NCBI RefSeq assembly: GCF_015143595.1
Contig: NZ_WYEU01000006.1
Location: 52,067-116,066 of the forward strand
Source of the DNA: Sneathiella sp. P13V-1
Lineage (GTDB): Bacteria; Pseudomonadota; Alphaproteobacteria; Sneathiellales; Sneathiellaceae
Length of the DNA: 64,000 nt
Reading direction: 5' to 3'
The notes under the pieces were generated by a model that was given only the letters and a program-made list of their open reading frames with translations, ran no database searches and was not told the DNA's origin. Within the stretch, counting starts at the first letter, position 1. The number at the start of each line of letters is the position of its first letter. Position numbers and translations under genes: made by a program. This document shows positions 33,647-43,665 of the stretch, one piece after another.

Positions 33647-35120
33647 CGACTATCACAACTACCTCTACGGCACTGTCACCAGGCTTTACCTTTAACGAAA
33701 CGGCTTTCACCCGAAAGCCCTCACGCCGTCCTTCAAATACATACTGTCCCGGTTTCAGTCTGATTTTGTACTCATCAACCACACCAACTTGCCCAACACC
33801 CTTAACGGAAACATGCGTTTTCTTGTCGGATCTGACCACAATCTCAACAGGCATATTGTAGTCTTCGATGTTTTTCTTCAACAAATTGGAAGTGTAGGTT
33901 AACTGCTTGCTAAGTGACGTAAAAGCCGCAGCAGATTTCAGCGCCGCTTCCGCATTTGCCTTTACTCCTTCATTTGTCAGTCGTTCTGGTTCATTAAGAA
34001 AGTTTTGAACTGCCTTTTCATGCTTTAGCACAGCAGACGCCAACTCTACTCCTTGTGCGACTGTCCCGTCATCGGGCCTTAGTTGTAGCGCTCCTTGAAA
34101 GGCGGTCAATGCGGCCTGCCAGTTTTCTGACGCCAAAGCTTTTTCAGCATCACTCATCAGAACTTCAAAGGCTAGATCTTTCAGAATTTTCTTCTTTAGA
34201 TCACGAAGCTCTTGCAGCTCTGCGCGATCCTTAAACAGCTTTTCAGCGAATTTCAATTCCTTATCAAGCGCTCTTAAATCTTCTTTTCGGGCAGCCTCAT
34301 AACCTCTGGCTATACTTCTCTCAAACGCTTGATTTTTTAAGATTTCAGTGATCTCTTTCGCACGTTCCACATAGGCAGTTCTTGAAGGATCTAATTCTAC
34401 AATTTTAAGAGAAAGAAGTCGCTCTTGCTCCAGATTATTCTCTGTAGCAGCGCTTTCTGCCTGCTCAATCAGCGGAACAATTTTTTGCAGCTGCTCAATT
34501 TTGGGCCGAAGCTCAAGAGCTTCTTGAGAGGTCGGTTTGAGAGCAAGCGCATGTTTAATATTGAAGTCAGCATCTTCGAAATTGTCAGCTTGATAAGAAG
34601 ATAGAGCTTTATCATAAGCTGATTGATATTCCCCGTTGAATTCAGAAATTGCATTGCTGGATTTTTCAAGCAGATCAGCCGCTATAGTAAAAGCATCATC
34701 TATTTTTTTCCGGGCCAACTGATCAACGATCTTTTTTTTACTCCCGAGCAATTCTTTTTGACGTTCTGGAGCCCACTTACCAAATGAATCTGAACTCAGT
34801 GTTTCCTCAAACTCCTTCTCAAAGCGCGTCATCATTTCCAAGACATCGCTGTGACTATACTGAGGTTCGACTTTTTCTTTTTTTACGATTTTTGAAGTTG
34901 GTACTTTCTTCTCTGAAATTATCTTTGAAGAAGAATTCTCAGCCTTTTCCTCAAGAGGTTGCTGCGTTGGGCTGATACCTTCTGTCACGCCGATATTTTC
35001 AACTCTTTGCATCACAACAAAAAGAGCAGCCGCCAGCGCGATGATCGCAATGATCAATCCGCCCACCAACATTTGTTGCCGGGATCTTTTGGCCGCCTCT
35101 TCAAGTTTATTTTCAAACAT
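33633..35120 (-). CDS. Anchored periplasmic helical-repeat protein with C-terminal PEGA-like domain
   Basis: 495 residues. The N-terminus MFENKLEEAAKRSRQQMLVG resembles that of the next protein, followed by one membrane helix (about 17-40). A Ser/Lys/Glu linker leads into a long helical region (about 80-390) with TPR-like pairs (KALALKPTSQEALEL-type and ALQLRPDDGTVAQGVELA). The C-terminal 80 residues (KTHVSVKGVGQVG, KIRLKPGQYVFEGRREGFR) form a PEGA-like beta domain. Topology N-in puts all of this in the periplasm. 8 bp after the lipoprotein gene. Likely a scaffold of the envelope complex. Confidence 0.8.
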   Translation of the reverse strand: MFENKLEEAAKRSRQQMLVGGLIIAIIALAAALFVVMQRVENIGVTEGISPTQQPLEEKAENSSSKIISEKKVPTSKIVKKEKVEPQYSHSDVLEMMTRFEKEFEETLSSDSFGKWAPERQKELLGSKKKIVDQLARKKIDDAFTIAADLLEKSSNAISEFNGEYQSAYDKALSSYQADNFEDADFNIKHALALKPTSQEALELRPKIEQLQKIVPLIEQAESAATENNLEQERLLSLKIVELDPSRTAYVERAKEITEILKNQAFERSIARGYEAARKEDLRALDKELKFAEKLFKDRAELQELRDLKKKILKDLAFEVLMSDAEKALASENWQAALTAFQGALQLRPDDGTVAQGVELASAVLKHEKAVQNFLNEPERLTNEGVKANAEAALKSAAAFTSLSKQLTYTSNLLKKNIEDYNMPVEIVVRSDKKTHVSVKGVGQVGVVDEYKIRLKPGQYVFEGRREGFRVKAVSLKVKPGDSAVEVVVIVDERI

Positions 35121-35128
35121 AGGCCGAC

Positions 35129-36349
35129 TTACAACTGCTTAACGGGCGTCTTTTCCTGCTCATAGATTGATTTCAGAAATTCTCGCCACTCTGAAAACTG
35201 CTCAGCGGCATTACCGGTTAACTCTTTGGTTTTACCCTCAAATTCAACAACCTGTGGTGCCAACTCTGCATCAATGGATTCGCCCATCTCGTCCAATGTG
35301 TCGGCGTGAAGCTTGGATTCTTCATTGCTGCGGAAAGCTGCACCGAAAGCGGCTACGGCTCCTGCGCCTGCGGCAAAACCACCCGCCATCGCAGCAGCAG
35401 ATCCGCCGGAACTATTGCTGTTGCCAGCCGCTGCTGCCAAACCAATAGCGAGGATCATCAGCAGCCCCCCTGCAACGGCACGCGCTGTGGCTGCAGATTC
35501 CGCTTCTTCAAAAGCAACCTGTTCTTCTCGGGCCTTCTGTTGCCAAAGGGTATAGCTTTCCTCCATCTTTGCATTGAATTCTTCATAATGTGTTTGAAGA
35601 TTATCCACATACAATTGATCGCGGATCCGTATCGCACGAATACGTTTGAGCATCGGGTCAGTTTCACTTGGCAGGCTGACCAGCTCAAAGCGCCCCTCTT
35701 CTTCTTTCAAATGCTCCTTAAATGCTTCTTCCGAAAAGTTATTCGCAAAACGCATTTCGGTAACTTTTTGCAAAAGAGCAAGGTCGGTCCCATCAACACC
35801 TTTTAGGCGCTCCACCAAATCTTTCGCAGCTTCTTCAAAGACCGGGCTGTACGCATCTTTTCCTTTATTGCGAAGATTATTATGGAACCTTTCACTCACT
35901 TCGTGTTCGTAACTGCTCGTATACCATTTAGATCCGGAAATATCGTAGACATCCACTCGAATGCCAACATCTTTTCCGTTAGATTCAAGTATCTTACCGA
36001 GAATATAAACATCACCAGTGGCTTCCGAGTCGGGTGAAACTCGAACCGCACCAAATTGTTCCGTTTTCTCCAGTTCCTCTTTCATCATTAAGGCGAAACG
36101 CACAGCTTCCGCCCGTCGCAATTCTGGCCAAATGCGAGCTTCAGCCATTTCCTCATCTGTTTGAGGAATACCTGGATCAAAAACGGGAACAATAATGTCC
36201 AGTTTAGTTTGTGCTTTAGGAACAGTTTTAATGGCCTCACTTCGAAGCTGACCAGATGTCTTGGGTCCCACAGAACCCGTCATACCAGGTGTCACGCAAC
36301 TGGTTAGAAAAAAGCAAAAAATGGCAACCCAGCCAATAACTACACGCAT
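35129..36349 (-). CDS. Outer-membrane-type lipoprotein with glycine/alanine-rich hairpin
   Basis: 406 residues. Lipobox FFLTSC (Cys about 18), with Val/Thr after the Cys and no Asp at +2, so sorting to the outer membrane is likely. The first domain (about 45-180: LDIIVPVFDPGIP, RRAEAVRFALMMKEELEKTEQFGAVRV, GDVYILGKILESNGKDVG) resembles CsgG/TolB-N-like folds used in secretion and envelope lipoproteins. A long helical stretch follows, then a Gly/Ala/Ser-rich hydrophobic hairpin (about 290-340) that could insert in a membrane, and a helical tail. An AGGA ribosome site precedes the ATG. Second gene of the operon. Confidence 0.75.
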   Translation of the reverse strand: MRVVIGWVAIFCFFLTSCVTPGMTGSVGPKTSGQLRSEAIKTVPKAQTKLDIIVPVFDPGIPQTDEEMAEARIWPELRRAEAVRFALMMKEELEKTEQFGAVRVSPDSEATGDVYILGKILESNGKDVGIRVDVYDISGSKWYTSSYEHEVSERFHNNLRNKGKDAYSPVFEEAAKDLVERLKGVDGTDLALLQKVTEMRFANNFSEEAFKEHLKEEEGRFELVSLPSETDPMLKRIRAIRIRDQLYVDNLQTHYEEFNAKMEESYTLWQQKAREEQVAFEEAESAATARAVAGGLLMILAIGLAAAAGNSNSSGGSAAAMAGGFAAGAGAVAAFGAAFRSNEESKLHADTLDEMGESIDAELAPQVVEFEGKTKELTGNAAEQFSEWREFLKSIYEQEKTPVKQL

Positions 36350-36375
36350 ATTCCTATCCCCTATGAAACTCCTGA

Positions 36376-36930
36376 TCAGGAGTTCGGTATCCCCTTCAAC
36401 TTACGATATTCTTCCCACAAACGTTCCCTTTTTTCAGGATCCGGCTCATTCATAGCTGCTTCGCGAACCTTCTTCTGAAGAATGTCGTCATTATTAGCAG
36501 GCGGTATATCATCGGGTATTTTACCGTTAGGCAATACCCTTGGCATAACTTGAGGAACTTGCCCCTCCTCTGCCTCTTCTTCTGCCGCTTCAGCCGGTGC
36601 AACCGCGACCTTGGGTGTTTCTGTTCCCTGCAAATCTGAGGAAGCAGTGGAACTCGCGCTTCCAGACCCACCATCAGAGGTGCCACTTCCAGCTCCTCCT
36701 CCGCTTGCGCTTTGACCTCCGCCTGACTGAGCATCCTCAGTCATACAATCATCATATCGGTTGAGAGCATCAAATAAAGCGCGATCCATCGCCCTCAAAG
36801 TCTCTTCGCGTGTTTGGGTACTATTGGAATCGTAGTGAATACTACTATCCCCGCAATCGCTCTTTGTTTGCGCAATCGCTGATCCGCCGAATAACAAAAC
36901 CGGCAATATAACCAAACAACAGTATCTCAA
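36376..36930 (-). CDS. Secreted Gly/Ser-rich protein, first gene of the vWA/ExbB operon
   Basis: About 184 residues. I chose the TTG at 36930 because GGAGG lies five bases before it and it starts directly at the signal peptide (MRYCCLVILPVLLFGGSAIA); a GTG at 36942 would add four residues. The mature part has a cysteine pair (KSDCGDSS, YDDCMTED), a Gly/Ser low-complexity linker (about 75-105), a Glu/Ala/Pro stretch and a helical basic/acidic C-terminus (NEPDPEKRERLWEEYRKLKG). No family recognised. 26 bp before the lipoprotein gene. Confidence 0.7.
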   Translation of the reverse strand: MRYCCLVILPVLLFGGSAIAQTKSDCGDSSIHYDSNSTQTREETLRAMDRALFDALNRYDDCMTEDAQSGGGQSASGGGAGSGTSDGGSGSASSTASSDLQGTETPKVAVAPAEAAEEEAEEGQVPQVMPRVLPNGKIPDDIPPANNDDILQKKVREAAMNEPDPEKRERLWEEYRKLKGIPNS

Positions 36931-37108
36931 CCGCGCCTCCACACAAATAAAGAGTATTGAATTTTATTACGTTCTCACATGCAGGTCAATTTTCACTGAA
37001 AGGAAACTCGTCTCTGATCAAAACAAAGCTCAAATTAGTACACCAATATGAAATAAGTAGGGCAGTCCACATCATTTGAATAATGGTCTATTCTTCTTCG
37101 TCACATAC

Positions 37109-37170
37109 TTGACTCGTTAAACGATTTCTGTTTTTTAATTAAACGTTCATTTAACAAAGAGTAGATTAAG
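37109..37170 (+). promoter_or_regulatory. Candidate betIBA promoter and BetI operator
   Basis: A TTGACT -35 at 37109 is followed at 17-19 bp by TTTTTA/TTTAAT. Around it lie two TTAAACG repeats and the imperfect palindrome TTAAACGTTCATTTAA (37141-37154 region). BetI normally autorepresses through an AT-rich dyad containing ACGTTC in this position. By eye only. Confidence 0.4.
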
Positions 37171-37791
37171 ATGCCCAAAGTTGGGATGCCTAAAATTCGG
37201 ATCCCGCAGTTGATTGAAGCGACCATGTCAGTCATCAATGATGTGGGCATTCATAATGCTTCGGTTGCTGCGATTGGAAAATACGCTAGCGTCTCCCCTG
37301 CCATTATCAATCACTATTTTGGGGGCAAGGCCGGCCTTTTGGAAGCGACCATGCGGCACGTCTTGAAAAGGCTCTCCAACGCAATTAACCTCCGCCTAAA
37401 GGAAGCTGAAACAGCCGATGTTGCGGATAGGGTCATGGCAATTATTGACGGCAATTTCGACCCTGAACAAATGGACCCAAGATATACAAAGACCTGGCTG
37501 ACTTTTTGGTGCCAAGCCATGCACAAACCAGAGCTTTACCGACTTCAACAGATTAACAACAAACGTCTGCTGTCCTATTTAAGGTATGAGTTCAAGAAGC
37601 ATGTGTCTCACGAGCAGGCCGTTTTTATTTCCCACGGCGTCGCCTCACTTATCGATGGCATATGGCTTCGAAGCGCCTTGTCACCATCTGATTTTGACCA
37701 TGATCACGCGCGCAGCCTTATCTTAAAATTCATCGAAGCAAACTTGACAAAAGAAACCTGGATTACAGCTGGTTTCCATAAACATATTTGA
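37171..37791 (+). CDS. betI: TetR family choline-responsive repressor
   Basis: 206 residues. The N-terminal TetR HTH ([20 protein letters not shown], then [20 protein letters not shown]) and the C-terminal region ([46 protein letters not shown]) are those of BetI. It represses the betaine pathway until choline is present. First gene of betI-betB-betA, 7 bp before betB; divergent from the vWA/ExbB operon. Confidence 0.95.
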   Translation: MPKVGMPKIRIPQLIEATMSVINDVGIHNASVAAIGKYASVSPAIINHYFGGKAGLLEATMRHVLKRLSNAINLRLKEAETADVADRVMAIIDGNFDPEQMDPRYTKTWLTFWCQAMHKPELYRLQQINNKRLLSYLRYEFKKHVSHEQAVFISHGVASLIDGIWLRSALSPSDFDHDHARSLILKFIEANLTKETWITAGFHKHI

Positions 37792-37798
37792 GCCCATC

Positions 37799-39256
37799 AT
37801 GACTATTATTCACAGCTTTGTTGACGGCGATTACTGGCCTCAGCAATCACCAGAAGTCTTTCAGACAAGCAATCCGGCCACAGGTAAGGTTCTTGCAACC
37901 GTCGCGCAAGCCGACCAGGCGACCATAGAGGCGGCCGTATCCAGTGCCGTAAAAGGACAAGCCATCTGGGCAGCCCTTCCAGCCGTGGAACGGGGCCGTA
38001 TCATGCTAAAAGCGGTGCAAATTCTTCGTGAGCGCAATGATGAATTGGCCTTGCTGGAAGTTCAGGATACCGGCAAGCCATTACAAGAAGCGAACATCGT
38101 TGATATTATGTCTGGGGCTGATGTTATCGAATATTATGCGGGCCTTGCGGATAAGATACAGGGCGATTATCAACAACTCTCCGCTTCTCAATCCTTCCAC
38201 ACGCGCCGCGAACCGCTCGGGGTGTGCGCAGGAATTGGCGCTTGGAATTATCCTATTCAAATCGCGTGTTGGAAATCGGCCCCCGCTCTTGCCGCCGGAA
38301 ACGCGATGATTTTCAAGCCGTCAGAGGAAACACCACTTACGGCATTGAAATTGGCAGAAATTTACAAAGAGGCTGGCGTCCCTGATGGAGTGTTTAATGT
38401 AGTTCAGGGAGATTACCGTGTCGGTCAAATGCTCACAGCACATCCGGAAATTGCGAAAGTTTCCTTCACTGGCGAGAGCGGTACCGGAAAGACGGTTATG
38501 GCGGATAGTAGCCAGAGCCTCAAACAGGTGACAATGGAACTTGGTGGCAAGTCCCCGCTGATTATTTTTGAAGATTTCCCATTGGAACAAGCCATCACGG
38601 GGGCCATGCTCGCAAACTTTTATACCCAAGGTGAAGTTTGCACCCATGGGACACGGGTCTATGTCCAGCGCAGTATATATGATGCGTTTCTCGCGCGTCT
38701 CAAAACGCGTACAGAGGATCTTATCGTCGGCGACCCGCAAGATCCAGCAACCCAGGTCGGTGCACTTATTTCAAAAGGTCATCTGGAAAAAGTCCTTGGA
38801 TATATTGAAGAGGGGAAGACATCTGGCGCGCGATTGCTTTGCGGCGGCCATCGCGTAGCAACAGAGGGCCTTGAGAAAGGGAACTTTGTTGAGCCTACCG
38901 TTTTTGCTGATTGCACTGAAGACATGAGCATCGTCCGGGAAGAAATTTTCGGCCCAGTCATGTGTGTCATGCCCTTCGATAACGAAGAGGAAGTGATAAA
39001 ACGCGCCAATGACACCCCTTATGGTCTTGCGGCTGGTGTCTTCACCAAAGATATTTCACGCGCTCATAGAGTAATCAACCAAATGAAGGCCGGTATCTGT
39101 TGGATCAACACTTGGGGAAACTCCCCTGCGGAGATGCCCGTCGGTGGCTATAAACAATCTGGGATCGGACGTGAAAACGGTATCGAAACCCTGCATCACT
39201 ATACGCAGTTAAAGAGCGTATTTGTTGAACTGGACGACCTGCCCGAGAGTTACTGA
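37799..39256 (+). CDS. betB: Betaine aldehyde dehydrogenase
   Basis: Oxidises betaine aldehyde to glycine betaine with NAD(P). 485 residues, full length. Features: [30 protein letters not shown] cofactor region (about 150-180), FTGESGTGK, the catalytic Glu in MELGGKSP, the catalytic Cys in GEVCTHGTR, and [13 protein letters not shown]. Between betI and betA in the same operon, with gaps of 7 and 5 bp. Confidence 0.95.
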   Translation: MTIIHSFVDGDYWPQQSPEVFQTSNPATGKVLATVAQADQATIEAAVSSAVKGQAIWAALPAVERGRIMLKAVQILRERNDELALLEVQDTGKPLQEANIVDIMSGADVIEYYAGLADKIQGDYQQLSASQSFHTRREPLGVCAGIGAWNYPIQIACWKSAPALAAGNAMIFKPSEETPLTALKLAEIYKEAGVPDGVFNVVQGDYRVGQMLTAHPEIAKVSFTGESGTGKTVMADSSQSLKQVTMELGGKSPLIIFEDFPLEQAITGAMLANFYTQGEVCTHGTRVYVQRSIYDAFLARLKTRTEDLIVGDPQDPATQVGALISKGHLEKVLGYIEEGKTSGARLLCGGHRVATEGLEKGNFVEPTVFADCTEDMSIVREEIFGPVMCVMPFDNEEEVIKRANDTPYGLAAGVFTKDISRAHRVINQMKAGICWINTWGNSPAEMPVGGYKQSGIGRENGIETLHHYTQLKSVFVELDDLPESY

Positions 39257-39261
39257 TTATT

Positions 39262-40938
39262 ATGGAACTCAATTTCGATTACATTATCGTTGGGGCAGGA
39301 TCCGCAGGGTGCGTACTTGCGGATCGCTTGAGCAAAGATGGTAAAAACCGCGTTCTCCTGTTGGAGAAAGGCGGAAGCGACCGACATATCTTCATCCAAA
39401 TGCCAACCGCCCTGTCTTATCCAATGAACATGGAGCGGTTTTGTTGGCCATTTCATAGTGTCAATGAAGTTGGTTTGGACGGCAGATCCCTTCACACACC
39501 ACGCGGCAAAACCCTTGGTGGGTCGTCTTCCATTAACGGGATGGTTTATGTACGTGGCCATGCTGAAGATTTCAACCAGTGGCAGGAACAAGGCGCAGAC
39601 GGATGGTCATACGAGGACTGCCTGCCCTATTTTAAACGTGCCGAAAGTTGGATGGGTGGGGCCGATGAATATCGCGGCGGGGCTGGTCCTGTGGGTACGT
39701 GTAATGGCAATAATATGCAGAAAAACCCACTATATCAGGCCTTTATCGATGCAGGCGTAGAAGCCGGATATGGTCATACGGATGACTATAACGGATACCG
39801 ACAAGAAGGTTTCGGCCCCATGCATATGACGGTCAAAGAGGGGGTTCGAAGTTCAACATCCAATGCTTACCTACGCCGTGCCATGAAACGGGGTAACTTA
39901 AGCGTTCTGACCGGGGGGATGTCCCGGCGGATCATCACAAAAGAAATAGAGGGTGAATTAGTCGCAACGGGCATCGAGTTTGAACAAGGCGGAACTATCC
40001 AGATCGCATCTGCCAATAAGGAAGTCATTCTGTCTGCGGGTTCTATCGGATCCCCACAACTGCTACAACTATCAGGTATTGGTCCGGCGGATACTTTAAA
40101 ACAGGCAGGTGTAGAGGTGAAGTTCAGCGCGCCCGGTGTTGGTGCAAATCTGCAGGACCATCTGGAAGTTTATTTTCAGTATGAATGCACGCAGCCCATA
40201 TCCCTCAACCGAAAGCTCAACCCGTTCAGCAAAGCCCTTATCGGCGCGGAATGGATAATGTTTAAGTCAGGACTTGGTGCCACAAACCACTTTGAATCCT
40301 GCGCCTTTATCAGGTCCCGCGCTGGATTGAAATGGCCTGATATTCAGTATCACTTTTTGCCTGCCGCCATGCGATATGACGGGAATGCTGCGTTCAAAGG
40401 CGATGGATTTCAGGTACATGTGGGCCCGAACAAACCAGCCTCTCGCGGATCCGTAAATATAAAAAGCCCTAAGCCTGACGCCTTACCTGAAATCAGGTTT
40501 AACTATCTCACCGCTGAACAGGATATTGAAGATTGGCGCGCGTGTATCCGCCTGACCCGTGAAATCTTGGGTCAGAATGCACTTAGCCCTTTTCGTGGGA
40601 ACGAAATTAAACCTGGAACGGACATTCAAACGGATGAGCAGATTGACGCCTGGGTTCGCGAAAATGTTGAAAGTGCTTATCATCCATCTTGCACTGTTAA
40701 GATGGGCAGCGCGGAAGACCCCATGGCGGTTTTGGATGCGAAGTGCCGCGTGAGGGGTGTTAGAAGCCTTCGTGTTGTGGATTCATCGATTTTCCCGACC
40801 ATCACAAACGGAAACTTGAACGCACCAACCATAATGGTGGCGGAAAAGGCAGCAGATACTATTTTGGGTAAGCCTGCCCTTCCCGCCGAAGATGTACCCG
40901 TATGGGAACATCCTAACTGGATGAATGAACAGCGATAA
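39262..40938 (+). CDS. betA: Choline dehydrogenase (GMC oxidoreductase)
   Basis: FAD-dependent GMC enzyme converting choline to betaine aldehyde. 558 residues. The N-terminal FAD-binding motif is [18 protein letters not shown]; then [38 protein letters not shown] and the active-site region [12 protein letters not shown] with the catalytic His. Membrane-associated in known bacteria. It ends one base before the convergent hydratase gene; no terminator hairpin is evident between them. Confidence 0.95.
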   Translation: MELNFDYIIVGAGSAGCVLADRLSKDGKNRVLLLEKGGSDRHIFIQMPTALSYPMNMERFCWPFHSVNEVGLDGRSLHTPRGKTLGGSSSINGMVYVRGHAEDFNQWQEQGADGWSYEDCLPYFKRAESWMGGADEYRGGAGPVGTCNGNNMQKNPLYQAFIDAGVEAGYGHTDDYNGYRQEGFGPMHMTVKEGVRSSTSNAYLRRAMKRGNLSVLTGGMSRRIITKEIEGELVATGIEFEQGGTIQIASANKEVILSAGSIGSPQLLQLSGIGPADTLKQAGVEVKFSAPGVGANLQDHLEVYFQYECTQPISLNRKLNPFSKALIGAEWIMFKSGLGATNHFESCAFIRSRAGLKWPDIQYHFLPAAMRYDGNAAFKGDGFQVHVGPNKPASRGSVNIKSPKPDALPEIRFNYLTAEQDIEDWRACIRLTREILGQNALSPFRGNEIKPGTDIQTDEQIDAWVRENVESAYHPSCTVKMGSAEDPMAVLDAKCRVRGVRSLRVVDSSIFPTITNGNLNAPTIMVAEKAADTILGKPALPAEDVPVWEHPNWMNEQR

Positions 40939-40939
40939 T

Positions 40940-41701
40940 CTAGAAATCCTTCAAAAGCCGCGTGGTTTCAGGATCCAGAAAACCTGCAACTGTTGCGTCC
41001 GTTTCCAGTTGCAGGGCCCTATGGATGTCAGCGACAGCAGCTATATTCAAAACCCGCTTCATTGCCCTCGTCGACAATGTTGGAAGTGCAGCGAGGCGTT
41101 CAGCGACAGCTGTCGCATCTTGCATCAGGTCTTTATCTGCTGAAACACGCCACGCAACCCCTAACTCCTTAAGGGTCGCAGCCTCATATCGATCGCCGAA
41201 AAACAGCATTTCACGCGCCTTATTTAGGCCCACAAGGGATGGCAGAAGAGTTGTGACGGCACCGGTCACAAACAGATTTAAGGACACTTCGGGAAAGAAC
41301 GCTTTTGCACTTTCTCCCCAGATAGGGAAATCGCAATTAATCGCCCATTCAAACCCGCCGCCAACGGCCCATCCATTAATCGCCCCAACAACCGGCTTTG
41401 GCCCCATCATGATGGCATGTGTGGCCCTTTGAATGGCGTCAACTAGCTCCCGCGCCTCTTCTTCACTTGCCGGATGGACATGCTCCGCGCGGTCATCCCC
41501 GGCACAAAAGGCTTTGCCCGCGCCCGTAAAAATGATGGCCTTTGTTTCAATGTCTTTGTGGGCATCCTCAAATGCTGTGGCAACATCTTCAATAAGATCC
41601 CGATTCATGGCATTTAAGCTGCCAGGACGATTAAGGGTAATGGTCCGAACCCCGGGAGCCGTGATGTCACTTAAGACAGTCTTATACTGATAGTCGGTCA
41701 T
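40940..41701 (-). CDS. Enoyl-CoA hydratase/isomerase family protein
   Basis: Crotonase-fold enzyme, 253 residues. CoA-binding and oxyanion-hole segments GKAFCAGDDRAEH and INGWAVGGGFEWA are present, and both candidate catalytic Glu positions are filled (GGGFEW and FFPEVSLNL). So hydration or isomerisation is plausible, though the family is broad. It overlaps the ligase gene by 4 bp (ATGA) and is the last gene of a tetR-ligase-hydratase operon, suggesting a small degradative route for an aromatic or unusual acyl-CoA. Confidence 0.88.
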   Translation of the reverse strand: MTDYQYKTVLSDITAPGVRTITLNRPGSLNAMNRDLIEDVATAFEDAHKDIETKAIIFTGAGKAFCAGDDRAEHVHPASEEEARELVDAIQRATHAIMMGPKPVVGAINGWAVGGGFEWAINCDFPIWGESAKAFFPEVSLNLFVTGAVTTLLPSLVGLNKAREMLFFGDRYEAATLKELGVAWRVSADKDLMQDATAVAERLAALPTLSTRAMKRVLNIAAVADIHRALQLETDATVAGFLDPETTRLLKDF

Positions 41702-43002
41702 TCATAAGTCCTCACCACTCTTTTGGTTTTGCCTTCTGTACGGGGGAGCGCATTAGGGGGCAAAAGTTTAACTTCCGCACTTGCCCCAAGCTTGCTCTTA
41801 ATAGCGTCTGCTATTCTCTGTCTTAAAATATCCTGCGCCCCACTCTCCTCGTTTAGCTCTGTCTCAATAGGTAAGACATCGTAAGGAGGCGGGTTATCTA
41901 GAACGATCCGATACTCACCAGATAATTCTTCAAATTCATTGATTACAGCGGCGACCATGGTGGGGAACATGTTGAGCCCGCGAACGACGATCATATCGTC
42001 GGAGCGACCAACAACTCTGAACCGGAACCCGGTGCAACCACATTCACAGGGATCTGTTCCTTGAATTTCAATGATGTCCCCTGTTCTGAAACGAACCAGA
42101 GGCTGACATTCTCGAGCCAAATGAGTGAGCACCAACTCACCTTTTGCGCCTGATGTCATTTCAAGAGGTGCCGCTGTATCTGGATCAATCAATTCCGGAT
42201 GCAAGACATCAGCTGCCAAGAAATGCAGACTGGTGTCGAACGGACATTCGGCCGCGAAATTACAGAAGACATCAGAAACGCCGTAATTGGCATTTCGGGC
42301 CTCCATACCCCACACTTCTTTCATGCGGGCACGAAACGCGGGATCATCCACACCAGGCTCCCCGCCAAACAAGCCGATTTTCAATCCTAGATCTTTTGGT
42401 TTCAGACCTTGAAACTTACTCGTCAGAACTTGCTCAAGCACCGCGGGGTAAGAAGGTGTACAGGAGATCGCACTAACACCAACTTCCTGAATGGTTCTCA
42501 CAAGCAATTCAGTTGACCCAACCCCAAAAGGAATGACGAGAGCGCCAGTTTCCTCCAATGTCATATGATCGGTGAGCCCGCCCATCCACATCTGATAATT
42601 CAGGCAATGGACAACAGTATGTTCTTCCCCCAATCCGGCAGATGATTGACAGCGACCTCCCACAACCTGAGTAATCAGGCTGTCTTGCTTGGAAAGGGCA
42701 AGGTTCATTGCCTGCCCGGTCGTGCCAGACGTTCTATGTAAGCGATTGACGTCTTTTCGGTGTGTTGCCAAGTAATCCCCAAAAGGCGGATGCGCCGCTT
42801 GCGAAAGTCGTAATTGGGATTTATCTGACAAAGGGAGTTTGGCAAGATCTTTCAAAGTTTCAGGAACTTCAATTCCATGCCACAACTCTTGATAAAAAGG
42901 GGAGTTTTCAAGCACATAGCTCCGTTGCTTAGCCCACAATTCATCTGCGTGAGTTTCAATCTCAGACGATAAAGCTTTATGCCCATTTGGCAGCAAACTC
43001 AT
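41698..43002 (-). CDS. Phenylacetate-CoA ligase-like AMP-forming enzyme
   Basis: 434 residues, PaaK-like adenylate-forming enzyme. N-terminal ENSPFYQELWHG; phosphate loop HRTSGTTGQAMNLALS; GLFGGEPGVDD; YGVSDVFCNFAAEC; hinge region VRFRTGDIIEI; a Cys pair CECGCTGFRFRVVGRSDDMIVVRGLNMFP as in PaaK relatives; and the C-terminal Lys in LPRTEGKTKRVVR. It activates a carboxylic acid, probably aromatic or arylacetic, but this copy need not use phenylacetate. Translationally coupled on both sides to tetR and the hydratase. Confidence 0.9.
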   Translation of the reverse strand: MSLLPNGHKALSSEIETHADELWAKQRSYVLENSPFYQELWHGIEVPETLKDLAKLPLSDKSQLRLSQAAHPPFGDYLATHRKDVNRLHRTSGTTGQAMNLALSKQDSLITQVVGGRCQSSAGLGEEHTVVHCLNYQMWMGGLTDHMTLEETGALVIPFGVGSTELLVRTIQEVGVSAISCTPSYPAVLEQVLTSKFQGLKPKDLGLKIGLFGGEPGVDDPAFRARMKEVWGMEARNANYGVSDVFCNFAAECPFDTSLHFLAADVLHPELIDPDTAAPLEMTSGAKGELVLTHLARECQPLVRFRTGDIIEIQGTDPCECGCTGFRFRVVGRSDDMIVVRGLNMFPTMVAAVINEFEELSGEYRIVLDNPPPYDVLPIETELNEESGAQDILRQRIADAIKSKLGASAEVKLLPPNALPRTEGKTKRVVRTYE

Positions 43003-43655
43003 AAGTCCATCCCCCGTCTCCAGATTTCAGTAAGTGTTTCAATCACCTGATTGTCGTTTGTGGACACCGCCAGCAAATCAGGATCAGAGGAGAGGAACAT
43101 GTTTGACAAATACTGATCAACCATCCCGCCCAAAGCATAGGCCCTTCGCTTCAATTCAGCAGGCTCAGCCGGCTTACCAAGACGCATCGCCTCATCCACT
43201 TTGGCGCGGACAACTCTATCAATCCATTCTTTGTTCAGGCGATGAAACGCCGTTTTGACGTCATTGTTGATCAAATGGTGATGAAGCAAGCACCGCATCA
43301 ACCCCCGATGATTTTTAAACAGATGGAAATAGGCATCTGTTGCTGCCTTTATCCGATCATTTTCGCCTTCCCCTGATGCTTTCATACGCTCCTGTAGGAA
43401 GGAGATAAAAATCTGTAGCAGTTCCTGAAACAAGACATGGCGGTCTTTGAAATAGATATAGAAAGTTCCGTTAGATATGGATGCGGCGGCACAAACTTTG
43501 GACACAAGCAGATCCGCAGGTTCAATCTCATCAAGGAGAACACTCGCTGCTGCAATGATATGCAAGCGGGTGCGCTGACCTTTCGGCTTCCCTTCCCCTT
43601 CTGTTTTTAAAAAGTCAACAAATCGCATCAATGACACTGGCATATCTTTTCTCAT
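42999..43655 (-). CDS. TetR family transcriptional regulator
   Basis: 218 residues. HTH about 20-70: RLHIIAAASVLLDEIEPADL then VCAAASISNGTFYIYFKDRHVLFQELL (given as a region). A helical ligand domain fills the rest. First gene of the operon with the CoA ligase and hydratase (4-bp overlap), so it likely represses them and responds to the acid or its CoA ester. The ATG at 43655 has no clear ribosome site; the ATG at 43643 (MPVSLMRF) is an alternative. Confidence 0.88.
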   Translation of the reverse strand: MRKDMPVSLMRFVDFLKTEGEGKPKGQRTRLHIIAAASVLLDEIEPADLLVSKVCAAASISNGTFYIYFKDRHVLFQELLQIFISFLQERMKASGEGENDRIKAATDAYFHLFKNHRGLMRCLLHHHLINNDVKTAFHRLNKEWIDRVVRAKVDEAMRLGKPAEPAELKRRAYALGGMVDQYLSNMFLSSDPDLLAVSTNDNQVIETLTEIWRRGMDL

Positions 43656-43665
43656 TTTATAAATA

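Noticed and set aside
28705..36930. Zorya-type antiphage system
   Set aside because: An ExbB/MotA-like gene is present, but there is no OmpA-domain ZorB, ZorC or helicase/nuclease; the vWA and PEGA parts point to the envelope instead.
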